Source: DATKUC01 sp964553615
GTDB lineage: Bacteria; Spirochaetota; Spirochaetia; DSM-27196; DATKUC01
DNA: 64,000 nucleotides
Direction: 5' to 3'
NCBI GenBank assembly: GCA_964553615.1
Contig: CAZKMA010000015.1
Coordinates: 1 to 64,000 of the forward strand
The position numbers and the translations under genes were made by a program. Shown here piece by piece: positions 56,479-64,000 of the stretch. The notes under the pieces are model-generated. The model was not told the origin of the DNA. It worked only from the letters and a program-made list of their open reading frames with translations, and made no database searches. The stretch's first letter is position 1, and each line of letters starts with the position of its first letter.

Positions 56479-57699
56479 ATGCACGGAAATGAAGAGCTTC
56501 GCGAGCTCGTAATCGAGAAGATAATTGCAGGCGGTGAGGGGCTTGGCCGAGCTGCCTCAGGTGCCGACGCCGGGAAAGCGGTTTTCGTTCCTCTGGTGGT
56601 CCGCGGGGAACGGGTCGTTGCGAAGATAGTTGCGCGACGCAACGGATATGAGCGGGCAGATCTTGTTGAAGTGCTGGACCGGTCTCCGGACAGAACGGAG
56701 CCGGAGTGCCCGTTGTATGGCATCTGTGGTGGGTGTTCGCTCCAGCACATGCGCTATGAAGAGCAATTGAGGAGCAAGCTTGCTCTGGTGCGCGAATCTT
56801 TTGAACGAACCGGGAAGATACGGCCGGACCAGATGCCGAATGCGTCCATTTCGATTGTTCCCGGTTCTCCGTACGGCTACCGGAACCGTTTCCAGTTCCA
56901 CCGCGCTTTGAACGGACATCTTGGCTTCAAGGAACAGGGCAGCAACGAAATAGTGCCGGTCAATTCGTGTCCCGTCGCCCACCCTTCGGTGAACGAGTTT
57001 CTGAAGCGTCAAAACGGCAAAAGCGGGAATGTTCCGACGGCCGACAGGTTCGCCGTAATCGGCACAGACGAGGGCCTTTGCGTGGAAGGACAGGATAGAG
57101 AGTTTTTTTCTGTCATTCTGAACAAGCGGGTAAAACTTTCACCTTCGGTCTTTTTCCAGAGCAACATTTCAATGCTCGAGCGGCTCATTCCGTACGTGCT
57201 GGGAAATATACCGTCGGGAAACGTCGCCGACCTGTACGCGGGGGTGGGTCTCTTCTCTGTCTTCCTGAGAGACCGTGTTTCGCGCCTCCATGTTGTCGAA
57301 GAAAACCCGGCGGCAGCGGAATGTGCCCGGGAGAACGTTTCAGGCGGCTCTGTAGCCGAAGAGCGTGGATCCGGCAATACCGGCGCCGCGGTCCGGATCC
57401 GGTCGCAGCGGGTGGAGTCGTGGTTGAAGGGGGCCGGTGCGAGGGAAAGACTCGAAGCGGTGATAGTGGATCCTCCCCGGACCGGCCTGTCTGCAGAAGT
57501 GCGCTCTCTGCTCATTCGTCGTCGGGTGCCGGAGATCCGATACGTGTCATGCAACCCGGTTACGCTTGCCCGTGACACTGCCGAGTTTCTGCGCGCGGGG
57601 TATCGATCGGGTCCGTGTATGCTTTTTGATTTTTACCCGCAGACGGCCCACGTAGAGGCCTTCCTGATCCTGACGCGCGAAGTCGGTTCTTCACCGTGA
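56479..57699 (+). CDS. RlmD/TrmA-family RNA m5U methyltransferase
   Basis: Protein of 406 aa. A TRAM-type N-terminus ('GGEGLGRAASG') precedes the iron-sulphur cysteines in 'CPLYGICGGCSLQH'. The SAM-binding domain has 'VADLYAGVGLFS' and 'VDPPRTGL', and the catalytic Cys is in 'YVSCNPVTLARD'. The family makes 5-methyluridine in rRNA or tRNA; which target is not certain. The ATG at 56479 follows GGTAGGA. Its stop overlaps the next gene's ATG. Confidence 0.92.
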   Translation: MHGNEELRELVIEKIIAGGEGLGRAASGADAGKAVFVPLVVRGERVVAKIVARRNGYERADLVEVLDRSPDRTEPECPLYGICGGCSLQHMRYEEQLRSKLALVRESFERTGKIRPDQMPNASISIVPGSPYGYRNRFQFHRALNGHLGFKEQGSNEIVPVNSCPVAHPSVNEFLKRQNGKSGNVPTADRFAVIGTDEGLCVEGQDREFFSVILNKRVKLSPSVFFQSNISMLERLIPYVLGNIPSGNVADLYAGVGLFSVFLRDRVSRLHVVEENPAAAECARENVSGGSVAEERGSGNTGAAVRIRSQRVESWLKGAGARERLEAVIVDPPRTGLSAEVRSLLIRRRVPEIRYVSCNPVTLARDTAEFLRAGYRSGPCMLFDFYPQTAHVEAFLILTREVGSSP

Positions 57700-59540
57700 T
57701 GCGGAGCGGGTGCGCGGCATTGCGCAAAAGGCACCGGAGATGTATCGCTCGAGCGGCGTGGCACTCGATTGCCCTGAAATTTCTTGTTGCGCTCGTACTC
57801 GTGTTCGCAACCGGCGGTTCTTTGTACTCTGAGCCGCTTCCTGCGGCAGCTCTTGGACTTGCATGGCGTCACGTACCCGGTGGTGTTATTCGTGGTCCGG
57901 TCGCGGCGGGACCATCGGGCAGTGTTTACTTTCAGAGCAACGATTGGTACCTCTACCGTATCGGGCCGGACGGGTCCGTGCTGTTTCGGTTCGACATGAA
58001 GGAGCCCCCCGGGAGTGCCCTTATTGCGGATGTCGGCGGAACGGTCGTTGCAACGACTGCCAACGGGGAGCTTCTGGGAGTCTCGGGTTCCGGAAAAGAG
58101 CTCTGGCATCGTTCGGCTCGCTCTATTGCGGGAACCGATCCCGGCGGCGAAGTCCCTGCACCTATTGGAATGACCGAGTCGTCGGACGGGCTGATCTTCG
58201 TGGCCTATCGAGACGGAGTTCTTGCGTGCCTGAACCTGAGCGGGAAGCTGCTCTGGGACCTCCGGTTCGATTCTTCACTCACCACCCTCTGTGGTTCGGC
58301 GGATGGACGGTTTTTTGTCGGCGACAAAACGGGTCGAGTCTACTGTTTTGACGAGTCAGGAAGCGTTCGATGGACTGTGGCCCTTTCCGCTCCGGCCGCG
58401 TCCGTTGCCGGGCACGGGGACAGGGCCTATGTTGTGACGGAAACCGGGCTGCTTGTTGCGCTCGGTGCGAAGGGACAACCTCTCTGGCATTTCAGGCTCG
58501 GGAGCGACAGGCAGCGCAATCCGCATCCGAACATTGTGGTGGATGCAGTTGGAGACATCATGGTGCCCGGAACGGACGGCAAACTCTACGGCGTTACTCC
58601 GGACGGGAAGCAGCGGTATGCGGCATTCCTGTCGGATGCCCGCTTTGCCGGATGCGCCCGGGGTCCGGGGGGTATTGTGTATGCGACTACCAATACCGGG
58701 TTGCTCATTGCTCTCGGATCCGACGGTGCCGCCCTCTTCAGTGTCGGGACGCCCGAGCCCGCAGATCTCGGGACCCCGTATGTTGTGGGTCCGCGGGAGG
58801 TCGTTGCCGGAGCGTCGAGCTGGGTGGTCTATGCCTTCAGGCTCTACGGTACCGTGCCGGTCACCGGCGAAGGCCGGCCGTCGAAGGGGGAGGCCGCTGA
58901 TAGTGGCACGAAGTCCGGGACCCATCCGAGGGAAGAAGCGGTTATTGCCGAATCACCGCTGTCCATGTTTTCCGGGACTGAAGGGAAAGACAGTGCCGAC
59001 TATGTTTCGCTCCATTCACGCATCGGGAGCACATACGCACGCGATCGTGCTGACGCAGTGAGCGAAATTGCGGATCGGGTAGACGCCCATAAATTGCGCG
59101 GTTCTCTCCCGTACGTGACCGAGCTCCTCGCCGGAGTTGCTGCATCTCCATTTCTCGACAGAAAGATCGTCGATATCCGGTTGCGGCTCACTGCAGTACG
59201 GCTGCTTGGGTACATAGGAGACGGTCGCTCCCGGCGCTTCCTTATCTGGCTTGCGTTTCACGCGCGGGATCCGTCGGTGCTTGCCGCAACCGCAGAAGCG
59301 CTCGGCGGAACGGGAACCGATACCGACGAACAGGTTCGGGCCGCCCTTCTGCATATCATTCGCCTGGAAAATCCCGTATCGCCGGATCCCCGGATCGGAA
59401 GTGCAGTGCTTGCCTGCCTTCGGTCAATTCAGCGCTCGACGGGCGGCATCGGACCGGCGGGTGCCAGAGTACTGGAGGCGATGATCAGTCAGAGTTTCCC
59501 GGAGAAAATCCTGAGGGAAGCGGCGGATCTGCTGCGCTGA
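57699..59540 (+). CDS. Exported PQQ-like beta-propeller protein with HEAT-like end
   Basis: Protein of 613 aa. A long Arg-rich n-region precedes a signal sequence ('FLVALVLVFATGG') cleaved near 'LYSEP'. Residues 50-385 hold repeated propeller blades of the PQQ/BamB type, each with a G-x-V/L-Y/W strand and G-x-x-L-W-x-x pattern ('GKELWHR', 'GKLLWDLRF', 'GQPLWHFRLG'). The C-terminal 150 residues are helical, with HEAT-like pairs. It is likely a periplasmic or outer-membrane scaffold; no enzyme function is implied. The ATG at 57699 overlaps the previous stop. The P83/100 homologue follows. Confidence 0.8.
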   Translation: MRSGCAALRKRHRRCIARAAWHSIALKFLVALVLVFATGGSLYSEPLPAAALGLAWRHVPGGVIRGPVAAGPSGSVYFQSNDWYLYRIGPDGSVLFRFDMKEPPGSALIADVGGTVVATTANGELLGVSGSGKELWHRSARSIAGTDPGGEVPAPIGMTESSDGLIFVAYRDGVLACLNLSGKLLWDLRFDSSLTTLCGSADGRFFVGDKTGRVYCFDESGSVRWTVALSAPAASVAGHGDRAYVVTETGLLVALGAKGQPLWHFRLGSDRQRNPHPNIVVDAVGDIMVPGTDGKLYGVTPDGKQRYAAFLSDARFAGCARGPGGIVYATTNTGLLIALGSDGAALFSVGTPEPADLGTPYVVGPREVVAGASSWVVYAFRLYGTVPVTGEGRPSKGEAADSGTKSGTHPREEAVIAESPLSMFSGTEGKDSADYVSLHSRIGSTYARDRADAVSEIADRVDAHKLRGSLPYVTELLAGVAASPFLDRKIVDIRLRLTAVRLLGYIGDGRSRRFLIWLAFHARDPSVLAATAEALGGTGTDTDEQVRAALLHIIRLENPVSPDPRIGSAVLACLRSIQRSTGGIGPAGARVLEAMISQSFPEKILREAADLLR

Positions 59541-59553
59541 AGTCGGAAAAGTA

Positions 59554-59582
59554 GTGCAAAGAAACCCGATCCGGGGTATAGT
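59554..59582 (+). promoter_or_regulatory. Weak promoter candidate for the P83/100 homologue
   Basis: TATAGT at 59577-59582 lies 31 bp before the ATG, with GTGCAA 17 bp upstream as a poor -35. The gene may instead be read through from the propeller gene. Confidence 0.3.
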
Positions 59583-59613
59583 AGGCGCTGGACGGAAATG
59601 GAGGGAGTGTCGT

Positions 59614-61251
59614 ATGAAGAAAGCATTTCTATCCTCGATCCTTCTGCTGCTGTGCGTGGCGGCATTTGCGCTGGACGTGAACAAGAGCGAACTCGAATCT
59701 GTGGCGAACCAGCGTATCCAGTTCCTGAATTACGAAGGCCCTCCCAGCAAAATTGAAACTAAGGACCAAATCCGAGGCATCGGTCGTTATCTCGGCCAGA
59801 ATCCGAATGCCGGTCGCGACTACTTTGGCCGATACCGCATAATCCATGCAATCGGTCCGACGAGCAGTCAGAAACTTGATGCAGACATTCTTGTTCTGGA
59901 GAAAGACGCTGAGGTGGACCAGATCGATAATGTCCGGCTCATTATTCAGGGATATCTGCAGGCCGCATACGGCTACAGCGACGCGGACAGCACGCTGCTT
60001 GCATACTTTGTTACAATCTACAACGCGGTCCACCGCGGGAACATGGTATTTGTTCAGGATAAATACAAACCGGTGGTCGTGCAGAATGTTTCAGCAGACA
60101 ACGTGGGTATAGCGTTATCCTACCGTGACTGGCCGGGGAAAACCCGAATGATTATTCCTTTGAGCATTCTTGCGGCAAAGGGCCAGCTCGGTTCGTTGAG
60201 CCCAACGGAACTTGTGGGGCCGCGTGTCATAGATGAATTGCGAACGCGGCAGGACATGGGCATTAAAGAGCGGAAAGCCATGGTCGGACTGATGGAGCGG
60301 GTCATCCAGCAGAAGGAGCAACAGCTCACGCAACAGCAGAACGCCGCGCAAACCTCCCAGCCCACACAGACCACCCAGCCCACACAGACCACCCAGCCTG
60401 CACAAACGACCCAACCGACACAGACGACGCAGCCTGCACAGACGACGCAGCCTGCACAGACCACCCAACCGACACAGACGACGCAGCCTGCACAGACCAC
60501 ACAGCCTGCACAGACCACGCAGCCTGCACAGACCACCCAGGCGCAACAGACGCAACAGGAGATCCAGAAGCTTCAGCAATCCGTTCGCCAGCAGCGCGAC
60601 CAGATTGCCCGCGATCAGAAGCTCCTTCTGGATAAGGCACCCGCACAGCCGCAGGTTGCCGCATCGGCACAGAGTCTGCTACCGGTATTGTTCCTGCAGA
60701 TGGAGACTTCAGGCGATCCAGGAAAGATGGTCGGGTCGAATGGCGTGAATATTCCCTACGGACGGGTTGTCCGGATCAACCCGCTTACTTTCGAACCGGT
60801 CCAGGTGTCTCCCATTATGCCGGTTCTGGGCAGACACATGGTCACCGTCGGGCAGGAGAGCAGTCCAATTGTTATTGTCCCGAAAGACGGTCTTCCGGAA
60901 AGTTCCGGCAATACGACCTCCGGCTCATCCGATCCGCTGCTCACCGCGGGAAACATGGGGCGACTTGTCCGGCTCAATCCACAGACGCTGGAGTCCGACC
61001 TCGTCGGATCGGATACCATCTTCCCCGGAAGTATCCTCGAACAGAAAAACGGAACTCTCTATGCAGTGGTGAGGGATTCGGGACAGTGGCATCTGGGCAG
61101 ATTCAATGAGAGCCTGAAACTTCTTGAGCGATCGGCTGTCGGCGTCAATCCATACACAACAATCGCCTTTCAGGGCGATCGAGTCTGGGTACAGACTGCC
61201 GATGAGAGAGTCATTCCGCTTCTCGTACAGGATCTTCGAGTCGCACGTTAG
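59614..61251 (+). CDS. P83/100-family exported protein
   Basis: Protein of 545 aa with a signal peptide ending near 'AAFALDV'. The N-terminal domain (20-215) matches the Borrelia P83/100 antigen in 'FLNYEGP', 'IRGIGRYLG', 'FVTIYNAVHRGN' and 'YRDWPGKTRMIIPLS'. A central part (235-345) is Gln-rich and holds eleven 6-residue Q-T-T-Q-P-x units. The C-terminal part (350-545) is a beta-rich domain ('FLQMETSGDPGKMVG', 'RLVRLNPQTLE', 'LLVQDLRVAR') resembling the end of P83/100. It is a surface or periplasmic protein of unknown role. The ATG at 59614 follows GGAGGGAG. In Borrelia the middle is Lys/Glu-rich coiled coil; here it is replaced by the repeat. Confidence 0.88.
   Translation: MKKAFLSSILLLLCVAAFALDVNKSELESVANQRIQFLNYEGPPSKIETKDQIRGIGRYLGQNPNAGRDYFGRYRIIHAIGPTSSQKLDADILVLEKDAEVDQIDNVRLIIQGYLQAAYGYSDADSTLLAYFVTIYNAVHRGNMVFVQDKYKPVVVQNVSADNVGIALSYRDWPGKTRMIIPLSILAAKGQLGSLSPTELVGPRVIDELRTRQDMGIKERKAMVGLMERVIQQKEQQLTQQQNAAQTSQPTQTTQPTQTTQPAQTTQPTQTTQPAQTTQPAQTTQPTQTTQPAQTTQPAQTTQPAQTTQAQQTQQEIQKLQQSVRQQRDQIARDQKLLLDKAPAQPQVAASAQSLLPVLFLQMETSGDPGKMVGSNGVNIPYGRVVRINPLTFEPVQVSPIMPVLGRHMVTVGQESSPIVIVPKDGLPESSGNTTSGSSDPLLTAGNMGRLVRLNPQTLESDLVGSDTIFPGSILEQKNGTLYAVVRDSGQWHLGRFNESLKLLERSAVGVNPYTTIAFQGDRVWVQTADERVIPLLVQDLRVAR
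60349..60546 (+). repeat. 18-bp minisatellite, 11 copies
   Basis: Eleven 18-bp units encode Q-T-S-Q-P-T, Q-T-T-Q-P-A or Q-T-T-Q-P-T and end with Q-T-T-Q-A-Q. The P-A and P-T units alternate irregularly, suggesting that copy number has changed by slippage. The opposite strand has an open frame of Cys/Val/Gly repeats that is only a by-product. Confidence 0.95.
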
Positions 61252-61262
61252 GAGTACAGCAT

Positions 61263-62849
61263 ATGGAGAAGAAGAATCGAACCTCCTCTGGTTTTGGCGG
61301 AAGAACGATCTCGGTGGTCCGAGATCTGAGTGTAGACGAGCAGGTCTATCTGTACGACCAGACCCGCCTTCTTAAGAGCGCACTTCGCAACGGTGGGGAG
61401 GTGGAGCGCTTCAAGATCGATCGTGAGTCCCTTGGTGTCTATCTCTTCTTCATGGAAGATTCGACGCGCACCAAGGAATCGTTCAGGAACGCCGCAAAGT
61501 TTCATAATGTGAAGGTGAACGATTTCGTTGCCGAACACTCCTCGTTCAACAAGAAAGAAAGCATCACCGATACCATCAAAATGTTGTTCGGGTACTCCGA
61601 GCAATCAATCTTCATTATACGAAGCCGGCTCGAGGGTGTTTGTCGCTGGCTGGAAACCGCCATTGGCGAGTACGCAGGAAAAGCACGGCTGCAGGGTGCA
61701 TCGTTCATCAATGCGGGCGATGGACGGCACGAACATCCAACTCAGGAATTCCTCGATGAGTTCAGTTTCCTGGAACAGAAGGGCTGGAACAGGGATTCTA
61801 TTCATCTTGCGCTTGTCGGGGATCTGTTTCACGGCAGGACCGTCCACTCGAAGGTAGATGGACTTCGAATATTCAAAGACGTCCAGATAGACCTCATAGC
61901 TCCTGACGAGCTCGGAATGCCCGCTCACTACGTGGAACAGATGAAGAGGAATGGATTCGAGGTACGTTCCTTTCCCACAATCAACGCCTATCTCCACCAG
62001 AAGTCGGTCGCCCGGCTCTGGTATTTCACCCGTCTGCAACTCGAACGCATGGGAGATCGACTTCGCGAAAAGGAGGGCGTGTTGAGAGAAGCGGTAACCT
62101 TCAGGAAAGATCAGATGTCTCTGGTCCCGGAGCACACGAAGTTTTTCCATCCGCTGCCGCGACATTCGGTTACGCCGACAATTCCCTCTTTTCTCGATAA
62201 TACATCACTGAACGGATGGGATGAGCAGTCGATAAATGGTTATTACACGAGGATCATCGAACTTGCCCTTGTCGGCGGGAAACTCGGTTCCGACTTCTCC
62301 GGACAGGGGCGGGTTGTTGCCGAATTCCCTGATGATTTCGTCATCGAGGCGGCAATTGGAGCGAAAAGGAAGCAGGATTACAAGATAGGGATCAAGCCGG
62401 TAGAGAACGGCATCGTTATAGACCATATCGGAAAGGGGAGTACGGCTGCCGAAATCTGGAATCACATCGGCAAGATCCGTAACATTCTCGATCTGAACGT
62501 TACGAGCTCTCAGGGGGTGTTCACCTCCCAGAGAGACGTTGCACTGCACAAGGGATTGATTTCACTTCCAGATATTCGCTCATTTGACGAACGGCAGATC
62601 AAGATGCTTGGCGCCATAGCACCGGGCTGCACCCTCAATATTGTCGAGAACAGCACAGTCATTCGCAAATATCGGCTGACCATGCCGCCCCGAGTGTACA
62701 ATTTGCCGGGGATATCCTGCAAGAACGAGGACTGTATTTCAAATCCTGCGCACCATGAACCGATCTCAGCCGAGTTCTATCGCTCGGAGGACTCGACGTT
62801 CGTGTGTCGGTACTGCGAGCGGCCACATGAGTTCCAGGACATCTGGTAA
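61263..62849 (+). CDS. pyrB: Fused aspartate carbamoyltransferase (PyrB-PyrI)
   Basis: Protein of 528 aa. The PyrB part (1-350) has the carbamoyl-phosphate motif 'EDSTRTKESF', 'DGRHEHPTQEFLDEF' and 'HPLPRH'. The PyrI part follows after a short linker ('GSDFSGQGRVV') and carries the zinc cysteines C-K-N-E-D-C and C-R-Y-C. It commits aspartate to pyrimidine synthesis, and the regulatory part would bind nucleotides. Such a fusion is known from spirochaetes and a few other bacteria. The ATG at 61263 has GGAG upstream. Its stop abuts the end of the convergent ParB-domain gene. Confidence 0.95.
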   Translation: MEKKNRTSSGFGGRTISVVRDLSVDEQVYLYDQTRLLKSALRNGGEVERFKIDRESLGVYLFFMEDSTRTKESFRNAAKFHNVKVNDFVAEHSSFNKKESITDTIKMLFGYSEQSIFIIRSRLEGVCRWLETAIGEYAGKARLQGASFINAGDGRHEHPTQEFLDEFSFLEQKGWNRDSIHLALVGDLFHGRTVHSKVDGLRIFKDVQIDLIAPDELGMPAHYVEQMKRNGFEVRSFPTINAYLHQKSVARLWYFTRLQLERMGDRLREKEGVLREAVTFRKDQMSLVPEHTKFFHPLPRHSVTPTIPSFLDNTSLNGWDEQSINGYYTRIIELALVGGKLGSDFSGQGRVVAEFPDDFVIEAAIGAKRKQDYKIGIKPVENGIVIDHIGKGSTAAEIWNHIGKIRNILDLNVTSSQGVFTSQRDVALHKGLISLPDIRSFDERQIKMLGAIAPGCTLNIVENSTVIRKYRLTMPPRVYNLPGISCKNEDCISNPAHHEPISAEFYRSEDSTFVCRYCERPHEFQDIW

Positions 62850-63248
62850 TTATCTTCGCGGATTGGACGAAAAAAGACGCCGAAAGAATCTCCCCAGAGC
62901 ATTCAGCATTCGGCGGAAGATGCCAGGGTGCTTGAGCCGATCCATCTTTATGTATGCTTCAGCGAGCTCATCGGTGGAAAAGTTCTTTCGCTGGGTGTTT
63001 TCGTCAATCTCGATTTCCAGTTCGTCTACAACGTCAATATCGTCCACAACACGCACCATGATATTTCGCCAGCCCAGCCGCGTTGCGGCAACCAGCCTGC
63101 GCTGGCCCGCAATGAGCTCATGACGGCTATTTATGACGATCGGGCTGAGCAGCCCGTATCGTTTCATGCTTTCCATAAGTGATGTCAGATCGCCAAGATT
63201 CTTACGGACCCGTTTCCGGACACGGATCTTGTCGATGTCCATCTGCAC
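62850..63248 (-). CDS. Small ParB/Srx-domain protein
   Basis: Protein of 132 aa. Residues 3-95 form a ParB N-terminal domain with 'DLTSLMESMKRYGLLSPIVIN' and the box II pattern 'IAGQRRLVAATRLGW' (G-x-R-R-x-x-A-A). The helix-turn-helix and dimer domains of true ParB are absent. The last 25 residues are basic and amphipathic, rich in Arg and Phe ('FFRRLFSSNPRR'), and could bind membrane or nucleic acid. The GTG at 63248 with AAGGGG upstream is used; an ATG lies two codons later. It lies 13 bp after the penicillin-binding protein gene on the same strand. Confidence 0.82.
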   Translation of the reverse strand: MQMDIDKIRVRKRVRKNLGDLTSLMESMKRYGLLSPIVINSRHELIAGQRRLVAATRLGWRNIMVRVVDDIDVVDELEIEIDENTQRKNFSTDELAEAYIKMDRLKHPGIFRRMLNALGRFFRRLFSSNPRR

Positions 63249-63261
63249 CAGATGCCCCTTC

Positions 63262-63999
63262 TTAATTCAACAGGTGGTTCTGTGATGGCTGAGCATTGTT
63301 TCCGTTCGATGATGAATTAGGCGTAGTGGGTGTTGACTCAACGGTTCCTGCCCCCAGGTCAAGATTCAAATCGGGTATCACCGGCCGCAGAATCCCCAAT
63401 TGTCCCGATGCATCGCCGCTTGCTGCGGTATGGGGAAGGGTAATCTCGGGGCGGAGCACGTTCTGCCGGAGCCTGTTCACGACCGACTGCTCCTGGTCCT
63501 GATAATACTTCTCCGTGTGGTCGTACTTCCGTGGCTCCGTCCCCTTGATAAATACGTCCTTTACTACGGGTCCCTGATAGCCCGGAGGGGGCAGGAGGCC
63601 TGTAGCGGCGGTGACATCCATCTCCACAATCCCCGGCGGCTGCACGAACTTCTTCGGCGGGAGTCCCTGGTGAATGGCCTTCATGTATCGTGCCCAGATG
63701 GGACCGGCCGTTGCACCACCGAGAACATTCACGCCGAGTGATCTACCGGGTTTGTTGAATCCGTACCAGAGGGCGGTCGTCATATAGGGGGAGAAACCCA
63801 TGGTCCAGACCGACGACCAGTTTTGAGTTGTCCCGGTCTTTCCCGCAAACTCGATTGGCTCATTCGGGTCAAGACCTGCATTCTGCGTCGCCCACGCGAG
63901 CGTTCCACTGGTGGTGGTGGAATGGAGCATGTTTTCCATGATATAGGCGGCCTGGGGTGAGATGATCTGAGCATCCTTTCCCATACGCTGCAGCTTTTC
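63262..63999 (-). CDS. Class A penicillin-binding protein, C-terminal part
   Basis: The frame runs off the right edge; 245 residues are visible. The transpeptidase KTG triad is present in 'FAGKTGTTQNWSSVW', followed by 'GPIWARYM', typical of PBP1A-type enzymes that polymerise and cross-link peptidoglycan. The last 60 residues are Pro/Ser/Asn-rich and disordered. The active-site Ser and the glycosyltransferase domain are outside the window. The ParB-domain gene follows 13 bp after its stop. Confidence 0.9.
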   Translation of the reverse strand, partial: EKLQRMGKDAQIISPQAAYIMENMLHSTTTSGTLAWATQNAGLDPNEPIEFAGKTGTTQNWSSVWTMGFSPYMTTALWYGFNKPGRSLGVNVLGGATAGPIWARYMKAIHQGLPPKKFVQPPGIVEMDVTAATGLLPPPGYQGPVVKDVFIKGTEPRKYDHTEKYYQDQEQSVVNRLRQNVLRPEITLPHTAASGDASGQLGILRPVIPDLNLDLGAGTVESTPTTPNSSSNGNNAQPSQNHLLN

Positions 64000-64000
64000 A

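Noticed and set aside
60120..60536. A minus-strand frame with Cys-Val-Val-Cys-Ala-Gly repeats
   Set aside because: It is the reverse complement of the Q-T-T-Q-P-x minisatellite and not a metallothionein-like gene.
1..64000. tRNA, rRNA, CRISPR arrays, insertion sequences or prophage genes
   Set aside because: All gaps are short, and none shows a cloverleaf, rRNA-like sequence, regularly spaced repeats, transposase motifs or phage genes. Tandem repeats found are all inside coding sequence.

Overview
The window looks like chromosome of a free-living spirochaete (order Spirochaetales), with GC judged by eye to be in the mid-50s percent. The evidence is a set of spirochaete-type genes: a homologue of the Borrelia P83/100 antigen, a giant N-terminally anchored coiled-coil protein of the kind named SpiroCoCo, a fused PyrB-PyrI aspartate carbamoyltransferase, two bactofilins, two apolipoprotein N-acyltransferases, and an rpsT-HU pair near rho-rpmE. 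No rRNA, tRNA, CRISPR array, insertion sequence or prophage was recognised. Genes are tightly packed, starts often overlap the previous stop, and TTG and GTG starts are common. I cannot name the species.

Layout, left part. 1-10.8 kb: the end of a TonB-like protein, a HAD phosphatase, the coiled-coil protein, grpE-dnaK-dnaJ, a HAMP-like membrane protein, an EF-hand-like secreted protein and rlmB, all rightward. 10.8-15.2 kb: purF-purM-purN-purD, leftward. 15.2-16.0 kb: tatD, leftward. 16.2-19.3 kb: a catalytically degenerate LytM/M23 protein, a bactofilin, a YaaR-like protein and a RicT/YaaT-like PSP1 protein, rightward. 19.3-23.2 kb: a heterodimeric ABC exporter, leftward. 23.3-26.3 kb: an EamA permease, a small Cys-rich protein, plsC (leftward), rpsT and HU.

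Middle part. 26.3-33.1 kb: lnt, a response regulator, a TPR mini-protein, a second bactofilin, cinA, then rho with a long structured leader and rpmE, closed by a strong terminator. 33.1-34.8 kb: a second lnt with a collagen-like insert, leftward. 34.9-39.6 kb: a galactokinase-like protein lacking the catalytic Arg and Asp, surE, a TPR protein and a beta-propeller/VWA protein. 39.8-43.4 kb: clpS-clpA-aat, a complete N-degron module.

Right part. 43.3-46.2 kb: a TGS/uridine-kinase-like protein and an HD-GYP-like protein, leftward. 46.2-52.5 kb: a membrane protein, an AlaA-type aminotransferase, then gltX-glyS-tyrS. 52.6-54.1 kb: an ABC importer permease and ATPase. 54.1-56.3 kb: a lipoprotein, an RlmK-like methyltransferase and rex, leftward. 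56.5-62.8 kb: an RlmD/TrmA-type methyltransferase, a PQQ-propeller/HEAT protein, a P83/100 homologue with an 11-copy 18-bp repeat, and pyrBI. 62.85-64 kb: a ParB-domain protein and the C-terminal part of a class A penicillin-binding protein, leftward.

Most of the window is housekeeping. The parts least explained by known biology are the pseudo-enzyme candidates (galactokinase-like, LytM-like, HD-GYP-like), the operon that joins a cell-wall/bactofilin pair to YaaR and RicT, the receiver-DHp/TPR/bactofilin group, and the rho leader.
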